Of a stretch of 64,000 nt of DNA, positions 26,809 through 36,565 are shown piece after piece (position 1 is the first letter of the stretch; every line of letters begins with the position of its first letter). Made by a program: the position numbers and the translations under genes. The DNA comes from JAWPMT01 sp965215825 (lineage in GTDB: Bacteria; Bacteroidota; Bacteroidia; Cytophagales; Cyclobacteriaceae), in the NCBI GenBank assembly GCA_965215825.1, contig CBDCEM010000003.1, positions 496,001 to 560,000 of the forward strand. Direction: 5' to 3'. The notes under the pieces are model-generated. The model was not told where the DNA came from, searched no databases, and worked only from the letters and a program-made list of their open reading frames with translations.

Positions 26809-27675
26809 TCAGTCAATTGAAACCTCAGGTTTGGGGTTGAGAAAATTTTGACTGATGAGAAATTTATCGACTTCCATAACAGTTGAGATAAAATTTTCTT
26901 TGTGTTCGTAATTAAAAAAACCATGATCTGCGCCCTCGTAAATTACCACTTCACAAATGTTTTCACTATCAAGCATTTTTTGTTGGAATTGCATAACCAA
27001 ATCTGGATTTGCCACTTTATCCTCTGAACCAGATAGTATGAGACAGGCAGGCGCACCTTGCGAAATATTATGAATTGGAGAATGGCGTTGAAAATCTGTA
27101 CCAAAGAATTGTGAAGCAAATGTCCCAGGTCCGGTATCTAGCAGTGGGTTAAATAGGATTGACAGGTTTGGACTGGCAGAGATCGAGGAATCATCTTCTG
27201 TATCATTGTAGTCATTTAGAAGACCTGATCCAATGGCGAGATACCCTCCGGCGGAACCTCCGATCGCCACAATTTTTTGTTCATCTATTTTTAAAAAACT
27301 AGCCTGCTTTCTCAAAAATCGTATTGCAGATTTAGCGTCTTCCAATGCTTGAAACGGGTCTAGCTCCGATTGTGAGGGTGAAAGACTGTAATCGGCAAGG
27401 AAGCAAATCCCTCCACGCTGAGCAAAATAGGTGGCTTGTTTCAAGAATTGAGACCGGTTGCCTGATGTAAACCCACCACCGTGAAAGAAAATAATTGCCG
27501 TCGACAACCTTGCGCTGCTGAAAGTCGATCGTAGCATCTCAAGCTTCAATGTTTTTTCACCAACGACTTTGTAATCAATGGAAGATGAAATGATGCCAGA
27601 TGCTGGTGAAGTTATTCTATCTGCTTGATTACAGGCTGAAAGGATTAGTAACAATATGATTCTAAACCTGAACAT
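26809..27675 (-). CDS. Alpha/beta-hydrolase lipoprotein esterase
   Basis: The 288-residue protein has a lipoprotein signal ending LILSACNQADR. It carries the hormone-sensitive-lipase type features: FFHGGGFTSG (oxyanion loop, about 63), GGSAGG with the nucleophile Ser near residue 140, and a C-terminal GADHGFF with the catalytic His. Such enzymes release short acyl groups such as acetate. In the same cluster as an MBOAT/SGNH acylation pair, it could be a periplasmic deacetylase that tunes the polysaccharide, though it might act on other esters. The GT4 gene ends only four bases upstream, so it belongs to the same operon. Confidence 0.82.
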   Translation of the reverse strand: MFRFRIILLLILSACNQADRITSPASGIISSSIDYKVVGEKTLKLEMLRSTFSSARLSTAIIFFHGGGFTSGNRSQFLKQATYFAQRGGICFLADYSLSPSQSELDPFQALEDAKSAIRFLRKQASFLKIDEQKIVAIGGSAGGYLAIGSGLLNDYNDTEDDSSISASPNLSILFNPLLDTGPGTFASQFFGTDFQRHSPIHNISQGAPACLILSGSEDKVANPDLVMQFQQKMLDSENICEVVIYEGADHGFFNYEHKENFISTVMEVDKFLISQNFLNPKPEVSID

Positions 27676-27679
27676 ATAA

Positions 27680-28921
27680 TTAGTCGATTGTGAGTATTTC
27701 GGAATTCTTTTTTTCCACGACAGAGTTATATACGTTCATGATTTTCTCGTAATGAACTTCTTTATTGAACTTTTCACGAAAAGTTTTGAGGCCATTATAT
27801 CCCATTTCTATGGCTATAGCGTTCTTTTTCTGGAACAAATTAATAACTCTCTTTTGTAGTTCCTCAGGTTTTCCTGATTCAAAGTGTAATCCGTTCAAAT
27901 TTTGTTCGACAATTTCAGTCATTCCTCCCATATTGGAAATAATTGCTGGTCTCGCATTTGCAAATGATTCGAGAAGAGTAAGTCCAAATGTTTCAGGCCA
28001 CTCTGAAGGAAGAATCGAGGCAATGGCATTTCTTATCAGTGTTTCAAGGTCCTTCCCTTTTTTGAATCCTAGAAATTCAATGTTTACGCAATTTTTTTGA
28101 TCTATAAAATCTTTAATCTCTTTTTCCAAAGGTCCCGATCCAGCAATTTTCAAGGGCACATCTGGTAGTCCAGCAAAGGCTTTCAATAATGTTCGTAGAC
28201 CTTTTGTTACATCCAGACGACCAAAGTACAGAAAGTATTCTCCGGGTTTTTGGTGCCGATTCATCATCGGCTCCTGGTCTATGAAATTATGAATGGCTGT
28301 GACTCGATCAACTGACACTATTCCAGTATTAATTATTTCTCTTTTTTGAAACTCGCTTACTGTGATGAAATGGTCAACAAGTTTGAGGTCTCCCAACTTT
28401 CTTGAAAAGTAAGCTTCTCCAGCCAACATACTTGAGCGCAGTAACTTTCCATCCTTGCATCGATTTAAGGCTGCTTTGTAAAACATTTTACCGGCACAAC
28501 TGTTACATCTGATTCCATTTCTGTTGAGTGTATAGACCGGACAAATGAGTTTGTATTCGTGCAGTGTCTGAACTACTGGTATATTTTCCTCCCTCAAAGC
28601 CTCTAATATCGAAACTGTTAAATTGCCATAGTAAATATGTAAGTGAGCGATATCAGGTTGCGTATCCCGGATGAGGATTTTTAACGCCTCTTTGGCCTCC
28701 CTATTATAGAATACTTTCAGTGGTGTTTTCCATGGAGAATTTTCCGAAAAGGGCCCTGAAGGGAAATATTTATTGTAGGGAGTTGCTAAATTTCTTGAAT
28801 TTATCGTAGCGAAGGGAATAACTTCCTGGCCATGCGTCGTTAAGAGCTTTTCCAAACTGAGCATGTATTGATCAGACCCTCCACGAACGTGATAATAGCC
28901 ATTGATATTCAATATCTTCAT
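27680..28921 (-). CDS. GT4-family glycosyltransferase
   Basis: The 413-residue protein opens with MKILNINGYYHVRGGSDQY, the GT-B nucleotide-fold start with the acceptor-site glycines. It has the C-terminal donor-binding region: YFGRLDVTKGLRTLLKAF (about 230-248) and ETFGLTLLESFANARP (about 315), where ExxxxxxLLE holds the catalytic Glu residues. It contains a CxxC-type cysteine cluster (CPVYTLNRNGIRCNSCAGK, about 130), as in several GT4 proteins of polysaccharide clusters. It should add a sugar to the lipid-linked repeat unit. It overlaps the polymerase gene by four bases. Confidence 0.92.
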   Translation of the reverse strand: MKILNINGYYHVRGGSDQYMLSLEKLLTTHGQEVIPFATINSRNLATPYNKYFPSGPFSENSPWKTPLKVFYNREAKEALKILIRDTQPDIAHLHIYYGNLTVSILEALREENIPVVQTLHEYKLICPVYTLNRNGIRCNSCAGKMFYKAALNRCKDGKLLRSSMLAGEAYFSRKLGDLKLVDHFITVSEFQKREIINTGIVSVDRVTAIHNFIDQEPMMNRHQKPGEYFLYFGRLDVTKGLRTLLKAFAGLPDVPLKIAGSGPLEKEIKDFIDQKNCVNIEFLGFKKGKDLETLIRNAIASILPSEWPETFGLTLLESFANARPAIISNMGGMTEIVEQNLNGLHFESGKPEELQKRVINLFQKKNAIAIEMGYNGLKTFREKFNKEVHYEKIMNVYNSVVEKKNSEILTID

Positions 28922-30324
28922 TTCTGATCACGTATGTTTAGGTACCTGTTGACCATGATTCCAGTGACCACCCAAAAAATTAAGATATTTGGCCGGTATT
29001 CAAAAACAGCCGCTACTACGGCTCCCAGGGCAAATGCGTAAACCAGCCCCCTGGTCCAGAGGCCTGAAAACCGGAATGTAGAATTTTCCTCTTCATAGTA
29101 TACCACCTTGGCCATCTGACCAATTTTGCGAAGTAGAAATACGTAAGAAAAGAAACCAAAAATACCGAAGTGGGCCATTAGATTTACCCAGTATACATCT
29201 TTAAAGGGTTTGTATGACAGTATCTTGATAGGTGTGCCATCTTGCCACAATCGCATTCTCACCGTGGCTTCTTCGGCTCCATATCCAAGTAATTTGAAAT
29301 TCTTGATGATGACCGGGACTACCTGGCCTATGACCCATAGACGATTTTTACTGGCTTCTTCCTCGTAATACTCCACTGTAAAAGCCTCTTGAAGCTCCTC
29401 AATAGGGCTTTTTATATCCTCCTTGAAAAGGCTGTTGGCATCAAATTTGGCATAATAATCTATAACAGCATTTAAACTGGATGTAAAAAATATTAGCGGG
29501 ATCAGAGCCATCATCAGAACAAGTCCCAATTTGGCGAGATTGGCTCTCGCACCAGAAAAATTTGCCACAATCGGAAAGGCTAACATGACGATTATGGCCG
29601 CTGAGCGCGTATAAGAAATCGTGACTCCTACCAATAACGTAAATAGTGCACCCAAAATCATTAATCGGTTCTTTTTGAAAATCTCGATTTTGTATTTGTA
29701 GAAATTGAGTGCGATAAGTGAAACACTGATGATGACAAAGAAAATAGCCAACTGTCCTGGTAATGCCATGGTGCCGACAATAAAGCCTGCGTCCAGACCT
29801 TCGAGTGTTCTAAATCCTTTGGAGATATTTCCCACAACCAAAGTTACTTCTCGCGGCATCCAAAAAGTTGACAAGTGTACTTCCACCAATTGTTGATAGA
29901 GGCTCACAACTACCTGGAAAACTCCGGTAATAGTCAACATCTTCACAAGGGATCGTACCTCCTTAGGAGTAATAACCAAATGAACAATAAGGTAGTAGGC
30001 ACTGACGTACCGGAAAAAGATCCTCAACTTGGAAAATAGAGGAATCAAAGAGCTTCCATTAATCAAGGCAGACAAAATGAAGATCAATGCTATTGCAATG
30101 AAGTATTTATCAAGCGGGGTTCTCTGCAATGACCTATTCTGAAGAAAGTACCTTCCCAAAACTAAGAACGTCAGAAAATAGAGAAAAAGCTCGCCGGCAA
30201 ACCTTGAAAGACTATAAATTAGATCATTGACAGGTAGCCATTTTAGAATGAATTCTTCTGATATGAAAAAGAATACAACTCCAATCAGTATGATGAATGG
30301 TCTAAATTTCATACCCGAATGCAT
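28918..30324 (-). CDS. Wzy-like O-antigen polymerase/ligase
   Basis: The 468-residue protein has about 12 membrane helices and a large periplasmic loop between about residues 300 and 370. The region after SYTRSAAIIVMLAF (about 245) matches the O-antigen ligase/polymerase (Wzy/WaaL) family. With the flippase and Wzz-like protein it completes a Wzx/Wzy-dependent pathway, joining repeat units in the periplasm. The first ATG (30324) gives a 23-base overlap with the sulfotransferase gene; a second in-frame ATG at 30312 (MKFRPF) would reduce this to 11 bases, and I cannot decide between them. Confidence 0.85.
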   Translation of the reverse strand: MHSGMKFRPFIILIGVVFFFISEEFILKWLPVNDLIYSLSRFAGELFLYFLTFLVLGRYFLQNRSLQRTPLDKYFIAIALIFILSALINGSSLIPLFSKLRIFFRYVSAYYLIVHLVITPKEVRSLVKMLTITGVFQVVVSLYQQLVEVHLSTFWMPREVTLVVGNISKGFRTLEGLDAGFIVGTMALPGQLAIFFVIISVSLIALNFYKYKIEIFKKNRLMILGALFTLLVGVTISYTRSAAIIVMLAFPIVANFSGARANLAKLGLVLMMALIPLIFFTSSLNAVIDYYAKFDANSLFKEDIKSPIEELQEAFTVEYYEEEASKNRLWVIGQVVPVIIKNFKLLGYGAEEATVRMRLWQDGTPIKILSYKPFKDVYWVNLMAHFGIFGFFSYVFLLRKIGQMAKVVYYEEENSTFRFSGLWTRGLVYAFALGAVVAAVFEYRPNILIFWVVTGIMVNRYLNIRDQK

Positions 30325-31303
30325 TTTGAATTTCTCGAAAGTCCTCCTTCATAAAGGGAGGAATTGAAGGTTTCGTATAATTTCCTTTTTTCTCTCGTAG
30401 TTCGGTCTGAATGAATAATTCCAGTTTGACGCTCATGGTCAGCTCAAGAAAATCTAATATCTCCTTTATGCTGTCAACTTTATTTTCGAATAAATCTTCA
30501 TATCGCACAATCAAAAGTTGATCAGATTTTTTATCTCTTAGAATCTGGAGCTCTCTGGACGCATACCACCACTCAACAATTCCTCTTTGAGTATTGTCGA
30601 TTAGATTCCTTAAGGCACCCTCCCAATGACTAAAACTGGGATTTTTAATAATGTCGTTCACAAGAATTGTCCATTTGCGATCTTCTAAACCCCACCAGTT
30701 TGCTTCCTGGCCATTTTCTAGGGAACTGTGTAAGGCATTCCATTTTTCAATGGAATTGGCTACTGCGTATCCATTCCTTATGATCGCGATGCATTTAGCC
30801 TCAGGAAGTACATTTTTAAGTTCCTTATGCCTGTAAATTAACTCCGGATATTTGTCCAACACCAATTTAGTCCCAGTCAACCACTGAAAAATGGAATAAA
30901 TCTTCATCAGTCTGGAAGCCCCGTTTTTCTCTTGAGAAAGGTGCGGACGCAGGCTGACAAGATTATTCTCCTTAGAATAACTCCCAATCAAATCTTCGTT
31001 TTTGAAGGCAAAATGCCAGGCGGCTTTTGGTTCATTCAGATAGGCAATATCCGTCTGGGCACTTAATACTTTCCCTAAAATAGTTGTGCCACTTCGTCCT
31101 ACTCCCACTAAAAACCCAACAGGCGGATAGGCCCTCGAAGGTGTCAAAACATCGATAACTTTGAAAAAGAAAAATACAAACTTGTTAATGAATCTCCCTT
31201 TTGTTGTTAATGGTCGCCCTTCAAATAGGAAATATGCCAATAACCTTTGATAAACTTTGGAGAACCCTAGCTTAAGATAGCTTTTAGTTAATTGCGCGAT
31301 CAT
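30302..31303 (-). CDS. Sulfotransferase family protein (2 of 4)
   Basis: The 333-residue protein has VGRSGTTILGKVLS near residue 69 as the PAPS 5'-phosphosulfate loop and CIAIIRNGYAVANSIEKW near residue 170 as the 3'-phosphate-binding motif. It has an N-terminal extension of about 60 residues with a hydrophobic patch before the loop, so membrane association is possible. It lies between another sulfotransferase gene (one base upstream) and the Wzy-like gene, whose start it overlaps. It probably sulfates a different position of the same polysaccharide. Confidence 0.85.
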   Translation of the reverse strand: MIAQLTKSYLKLGFSKVYQRLLAYFLFEGRPLTTKGRFINKFVFFFFKVIDVLTPSRAYPPVGFLVGVGRSGTTILGKVLSAQTDIAYLNEPKAAWHFAFKNEDLIGSYSKENNLVSLRPHLSQEKNGASRLMKIYSIFQWLTGTKLVLDKYPELIYRHKELKNVLPEAKCIAIIRNGYAVANSIEKWNALHSSLENGQEANWWGLEDRKWTILVNDIIKNPSFSHWEGALRNLIDNTQRGIVEWWYASRELQILRDKKSDQLLIVRYEDLFENKVDSIKEILDFLELTMSVKLELFIQTELREKKGNYTKPSIPPFMKEDFREIQNAFGYEI

Positions 31304-31304
31304 C

Positions 31305-32228
31305 TTAATTCCAAATTTCAGATAAGGAATATCCTAAATTTTTCTCGAGTGCTTCATGTGAGGATTTGTAGTAATCTTTCAGAGATAGGTAAGTTTCATT
31401 GGACATTTTATCCACGGTACTTTCCTTTTTCTCATTCAACTTCAGATAAATGGGTTCAAAACGCTCTCTTAAGGCCTTTAACGCGCCATGAATTGCGGGG
31501 TGTTTGTGAGACTTGTTTCGGATTTTGAACCTTAACTTTTTGTAAATACCATGTACGCGGCCACTTTTAAGAGATACGGTTTTATTCACTACCTCAAAAT
31601 TATATTGATCGTAATATTTCGCTTTGATATTAGCAAAATCACAAATTTCGGCCAAGGTCTCCTTTGGATTCCGTACTAAATCCTCAAAAAGGATCAATTT
31701 GATTTGCTCTTTCGGAATTTGATCATACCAGGCTTCAAGGTAGTCCATGTATTTACCTTGTCTTAAGGTAAGTAAATGCTGTTTTTGGGGATCGGAATCT
31801 TCGAACTGAAGCATCATCTGTAAATACCCCTCAAGTGTTTCGGTACCTTTGAGATATCCATCTTGTTTAGCAAAATTGTACCATGAAATCAGCCGGTCGA
31901 TAGGATTTCTGAGAATGAAGATGATCTTAGCTCGAGATTTTAGTTCATGATGAATCCATTTGGGTGTTGGAAGTGAATACAAGTAGTCAGGAGTAGCCTC
32001 CATGCGTAAATTGTTTGAGTCACATTGATCAAAATACGTTTCATATTCATTGACCCCAGTATATCTCGATGCAGATGTTAATGGGTACTCCTGTGACAAC
32101 CAGTAGCGTGATTCTTTGATAGAAGATGCACATATCTCAGGATGATCTTTAAGGTAGAAGAATAGTGAGGTTGTGGCGGCCTTAGTCGTTCCTCCTATGA
32201 TTAAATATTCCTTTTCCACGAAGCTCAT
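31305..32228 (-). CDS. Sulfotransferase family protein (3 of 4)
   Basis: The 307-residue protein begins with LIIGGTTKAATTSLFFYLKD, the PAPS-binding loop and first helix of the heparan-type sulfotransferase class, followed by KESRYW, typical of this class. IIFILRNPIDRLISWYNFA at about 100-118 is the 3'-phosphate motif. It resembles bacterial and animal heparan/dermatan-type sulfotransferases more than small-molecule enzymes, which fits a polysaccharide acceptor. It overlaps the upstream sulfotransferase gene by four bases and has a one-base gap to the next. Confidence 0.9.
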   Translation of the reverse strand: MSFVEKEYLIIGGTTKAATTSLFFYLKDHPEICASSIKESRYWLSQEYPLTSASRYTGVNEYETYFDQCDSNNLRMEATPDYLYSLPTPKWIHHELKSRAKIIFILRNPIDRLISWYNFAKQDGYLKGTETLEGYLQMMLQFEDSDPQKQHLLTLRQGKYMDYLEAWYDQIPKEQIKLILFEDLVRNPKETLAEICDFANIKAKYYDQYNFEVVNKTVSLKSGRVHGIYKKLRFKIRNKSHKHPAIHGALKALRERFEPIYLKLNEKKESTVDKMSNETYLSLKDYYKSSHEALEKNLGYSLSEIWN

Positions 32229-33103
32229 TTGTTAGCGTGATCCCAAATGGAAAGATCTCTTTCGAGTAATTCTGATAATTCCAAGTTGGGCTGTTGATAC
32301 AATGTTGAAAGGTATTGACGTGTGGCGTCACTTAGGGGAGTGGGTTTGAACTCTTTTTTATTCCATGTTTTAATTTTGCTGGCGAGCCTTACTCGTACTT
32401 CTTTAGGTACGATTTGTTTTAAGCCACCTTTTAATGGGTTATCACTTAGGAATAACCTTGACAAAGCTGGAAACTTGGAAGCACTTCTCTTATTTACTAC
32501 TTTCCCTTCAAAGTCAGGCATAGCAATATCTAGTTCAGAACTGAGTTCCCGAATTACGCTATCATGGTTTTTCGCCATTTCTTCAAATAAAACTACCTGG
32601 ACATTCTCACGGCCGAATATAGAGTATACTGTTTTCAATTGATTCGCATACATACCCCGATCTATATAAGCGTTATGTCTCTGATTGAATTCAGTCCAGT
32701 TTTTCTTCTTCTGTTCGGCCTCAAGTGCTTCTTCAAAGGTCTTCATTTTCTCAAGACCTAATTGCCGGGCATACCAGTAATGAGAGTATGCACGTTCTAC
32801 CGGATTCCTTAGTATGGCAATAAGTATACATGAAGGATTGTGTTCATATAGTTTTTGGGTCGCTTCTGAAAAATAGATCAGACCCACACTTTTTATCATG
32901 ATTTGATGACCAGCTGGAACCTCATCAAAATATTTTGGATATACATTTTCATAGCCAAGTTGGTATTCATTGTGATCAACAAAGAATTTAAACTCCAATT
33001 GCTTGTGACTAGTGAGGTTAGGACTGGTTTCTAAATACCCGGCAAGAGATGAAGTTCCGGACTTTTGAGCTCCAATAATGGCAATGTCAATTTTTCTGAT
33101 CAA
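32225..33103 (-). CDS. Sulfotransferase family protein (4 of 4)
   Basis: The 292-residue protein starts at a TTG (33103); no in-frame ATG lies between it and the PAPS loop IIGAQKSGTSSLAGYLE at residues 9-25. LIAILRNPVERAYSHYWYA at about 94-112 is the 3'-phosphate motif, and KQLEFKFF after the loop is typical of the heparan N-deacetylase/sulfotransferase-like class. It is the first gene of the minus-strand biosynthetic arm; the sulfatase fusion gene upstream ends 169 bases away. Confidence 0.9.
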   Translation of the reverse strand: MIRKIDIAIIGAQKSGTSSLAGYLETSPNLTSHKQLEFKFFVDHNEYQLGYENVYPKYFDEVPAGHQIMIKSVGLIYFSEATQKLYEHNPSCILIAILRNPVERAYSHYWYARQLGLEKMKTFEEALEAEQKKKNWTEFNQRHNAYIDRGMYANQLKTVYSIFGRENVQVVLFEEMAKNHDSVIRELSSELDIAMPDFEGKVVNKRSASKFPALSRLFLSDNPLKGGLKQIVPKEVRVRLASKIKTWNKKEFKPTPLSDATRQYLSTLYQQPNLELSELLERDLSIWDHANK

Positions 33104-33272
33104 TGGTCTAAGGGTATCAAAAACGGCAATTTAAGTGTTTGAAAATGAATTGAATAGTTTTATTTCCAAATAAAATTACAGGACCGAATGGCTTGTGATT
33201 ACTTAAATGAATGTGTGCGATTATGGTATGTAAGTGTCATTGATGGTCCGTATCAGCTTCACGAAATGGGAA

Positions 33273-36200
33273 TCAAGGTTTTGAATTGGTCTTGATTATT
33301 TGGTGCGTCTCAGTAACTCCCTGTTCAATGATCTTCACAATATAAATTCCAGCTTTCAAGTGACTGATATCCATCAATTTAGTAACTCTGCCTCTGAAAA
33401 CGGTTTGACCGCTTAGTGAGTAGATTCGGATGTCTATGGCTTTGTCACTCTTTAGAAACAGGGTCTCTTGCGCTGGATTTGGGTATATGCTGGTTTCGCT
33501 AACAGCTGCATCTGAAGAAAGAATAAGACTTAATGATGCGCTGAGGGTTACCGAATATACGTTGTTTTCAATTTGTCCGTCATCTGCAATAATCGTGAAG
33601 TTTTGATTTCCGACTCCTGGCATGACGCGGCTCAAAAGGACCGTATTTTCTGAAATAGAGGCCTCTACAAACACTGGATCTTCAGAATGGAAAGTGTAAG
33701 TCACTTTTTGGTTTAACTCGTCATTAGGCACGATTTCAGGCAGAATATCGATAGTAACAATTGCATCAGAAGTTTCATCAAACTCAATGAAATCTTGACT
33801 TAATGTGAATCTTGGTGCATCATTTACAGGGTTAATAGTTAGTTGAAATGACGATTCTGCTTGTTGTGAACTGTCACTCGCTGTAATTCGCACGGTTCCT
33901 ATCCCGTTGTAATTTACGGATGGGGTGGCTTCTAGATAACCATTATTAATTGCTATGACAACCTCATCTTCAAAGTCGTGGGTGACATGATATTGTAAGG
34001 CGGCATTTTCCGGGTCCTTGAAAACGGATGAAATTTCTGCAATTTGCACCGTTCCCTGGTCTTCATCGATAGAAGTGTTGGGAATGGTGTTGAGAACTAC
34101 CGGCGGTTTGTTAAAAATAGTGCATATAAAGTCAATTAGAAATTGATACTTATCAGTATTCAGACTAGAACCAATACTGTGAACAATAGTATCTAAATGA
34201 TCAATCCCAAGAGAGTCATAAATATCTGCTATAAGTAGTCCGTTTCTGGGATCATGACCATTCTGAGAACCTGGCTCATCTTCGAATACCAAAAACAAAG
34301 GCGGAGAGTTTGTATTTATTTCTTGTGAAGGGGACCACCAGTCAGGGTGATTCCAAATCGCATCAGGCAGAGCATTGTACATGTAGATGCCTTGAATGTT
34401 TGGTTGATTATGGGCAATTTTCCAGCTAATGATACTACCGCGAGAAGACCCGCCCACCAAAAACTTTGTCGTATCTAGATTGTAAACATGTGCATTTTTT
34501 TTTACCCAATCAATCATTAATTCAGCATCGTTCCATCCTATTTCCACATCCTCAATATTTCTTAATGAAGGAATGGACTCCCACGACACAACAGAAATTC
34601 CTGTCTCGTTGAGCTCATCGACAATAGATTGCGGCATTGAAACATTTCCACCATTACCGTGAGCTTCAAAATAAACCGGGGACGGCCCGTTAGACCGAGC
34701 AAGATGGAGATCTAAAAACTGTCTTGATTCCGGCCCATATTCTACTTTGGGTATGGTGGGTATTGCTACTGCATTTAAATTTAGAAGCAGGTTAAATCTC
34801 CCTCCATACCCGTTTTTGCCATTAATGATGATTTTGTATTGAGTCTTACTCTTGCCATTGATTGTGTCTCCTCCATTTAGAGGTAGCCTTCTAATCTTTT
34901 TTCGGTTGAAAATTTCAAATTGCTCGTGATCATGTTCCGGACTAATCCAGATACTATCGATAAGGTATTGATCAAAGATGCGCATGATCGTGCCCTCCAC
35001 GTTCCGAAACTGTCGGGATATCGAATCCGGGAACTGTGGTTGAAGCTTGTTTTTGAGTTCCGCCAATTTCGCTACATGACTTGCATCGTAAGATAAATTA
35101 CTTAATTCGTACGGGTCAGTACTCAAATCATAGAGCTCATATTCAGGTGGATTATAATACCGGTCCATAACTTCCCGCGCCTGGGTGCCCAGGTACGCTT
35201 CACCTTGAACAAGTCTCCCTGACTGATCATTATCCACGAACCTGTACGGCATTCTTAAAGTTGTGTCAAGGTTGTGAATCAATTTCCAGTTTTCATATCG
35301 AAGGGCTTTTCTTGGGTAATAGCCGTGTGCCGTATGATAATGGAATTCAGTAAATACAGGAAGGGTTTTTATGTTTCTGCCATCGACTAGTGGTTTTAAA
35401 GATCTGCCAGCGAGCATGGAGGGTATTTCAATCTGGGCATATTCCAGGATGGTCGGCATAATGTCTATCGCAGATACGAGCTTATCAACCTGTAAGGCCT
35501 CGTTTTGATTGGGAGCTACAATGATGAGAGGTGTTTTAACTCCCGCTTCGTAATTTGAAGTCTTTGCCCGGTTGAAAGGAGCACCATTATCACTCAAAAT
35601 GATGAACAGTGTCCTATCTAATAGGTCTTTACCTTGAAAGAAGTTAAAGATTTGGTCAACCAGATGATCAACTCTGGCTACAGCATTGTAGTAGGAAGCG
35701 ACTCTGGATAGTTGCTCCTCATCATCGACCATCTGATAAGGAAGCGGATTTATATTAGTAGCCTCAAACAGAGGGTTGGGTATATTATTGACCTGATCCG
35801 GGAATGATTTTTCTCTATTTACATGAGGATCATAAAGATTGATCATGGTAAAGCGTTTATCTCGATGGTTTTGATAAATGCTTTCCAAAACGTTTAAGAC
35901 GTGGGTCGACTCTCTTGTTTTTTCGGTCCTTCCATCTTTGAAATCAAATCCAATTGAATTTTGATCCTCTACGTGTATTTTCCCAATTACGGAGTTATAA
36001 AAACCATTTTCTGAAAGGATGCGAGGTAAGGGAATAATGTGATTTTTTAACTTGAATTCGGTATTGGCATTGGCCAAACCAATTTGTCCATGTTGAAATG
36101 GGTATAGACCTGTCAAAATACTCGCTCTAGAAGGTGAGCAAGATGATTGGGTAACATATGCGTTGGAAAAATTCACTGATGAATTGGCCAGGGAATCTAA

Positions 36201-36428
36201 AAACGGTGTGCGTGCCAAGGTATCGCCAAGTACACCTAATTCCTGTCCCAAATCATCGAAAGTGATCAATACAATATTGGAAACAGGTTGTTGATCCTGA
36301 CTTTGTACCAGAACTGGACATATTAGGATAAATGGAAGCAAGCAAAGATACCTCCGTAAAATCATAAGGACACCTACTATTAGTATTACAAAAGTAAAAC
36401 CTATTTTATAAGGTGAAATTTTTATCAT
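33273..36428 (-). CDS. T9SS-exported sulfatase / alpha-beta-hydrolase fusion, short form
   Basis: The 1051-residue protein has a signal peptide; an internal ATG at 36365 would start it cleanly (MILRRYLCLL). Residues 50-490 form an S1-type sulfatase with LITFDDLG metal ligands and SSCSPSRASILTG, whose Cys97 in CxPxR is the formylglycine site. Residues 590-790 form an alpha/beta-hydrolase domain with AHGNGGN (oxyanion side), GGSSRGS (nucleophile near 661) and a late HS motif. Two cadherin-like modules follow, then a T9SS type A domain with SIYPNP. It is likely exported and able to remove sulfate and an acyl group from one polysaccharide. The hydrolase substrate is inferred from context. A longer paralogue lies upstream. 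Confidence 0.88.
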   Translation of the reverse strand: MIKISPYKIGFTFVILIVGVLMILRRYLCLLPFILICPVLVQSQDQQPVSNIVLITFDDLGQELGVLGDTLARTPFLDSLANSSVNFSNAYVTQSSCSPSRASILTGLYPFQHGQIGLANANTEFKLKNHIIPLPRILSENGFYNSVIGKIHVEDQNSIGFDFKDGRTEKTRESTHVLNVLESIYQNHRDKRFTMINLYDPHVNREKSFPDQVNNIPNPLFEATNINPLPYQMVDDEEQLSRVASYYNAVARVDHLVDQIFNFFQGKDLLDRTLFIILSDNGAPFNRAKTSNYEAGVKTPLIIVAPNQNEALQVDKLVSAIDIMPTILEYAQIEIPSMLAGRSLKPLVDGRNIKTLPVFTEFHYHTAHGYYPRKALRYENWKLIHNLDTTLRMPYRFVDNDQSGRLVQGEAYLGTQAREVMDRYYNPPEYELYDLSTDPYELSNLSYDASHVAKLAELKNKLQPQFPDSISRQFRNVEGTIMRIFDQYLIDSIWISPEHDHEQFEIFNRKKIRRLPLNGGDTINGKSKTQYKIIINGKNGYGGRFNLLLNLNAVAIPTIPKVEYGPESRQFLDLHLARSNGPSPVYFEAHGNGGNVSMPQSIVDELNETGISVVSWESIPSLRNIEDVEIGWNDAELMIDWVKKNAHVYNLDTTKFLVGGSSRGSIISWKIAHNQPNIQGIYMYNALPDAIWNHPDWWSPSQEINTNSPPLFLVFEDEPGSQNGHDPRNGLLIADIYDSLGIDHLDTIVHSIGSSLNTDKYQFLIDFICTIFNKPPVVLNTIPNTSIDEDQGTVQIAEISSVFKDPENAALQYHVTHDFEDEVVIAINNGYLEATPSVNYNGIGTVRITASDSSQQAESSFQLTINPVNDAPRFTLSQDFIEFDETSDAIVTIDILPEIVPNDELNQKVTYTFHSEDPVFVEASISENTVLLSRVMPGVGNQNFTIIADDGQIENNVYSVTLSASLSLILSSDAAVSETSIYPNPAQETLFLKSDKAIDIRIYSLSGQTVFRGRVTKLMDISHLKAGIYIVKIIEQGVTETHQIIKTNSKP

Positions 36429-36565
36429 TATACAAAGGTTTCGAATGAAGTTATTTGCGTCCCGTCATGATGTAGGTATTAGTCGATCTCGTAATAATCG
36501 TCGTTACCAAACTGCCTTCAGTATGTATTTAGAATTCTTCGAGTTGTGTTGAAGAATAATTAATA

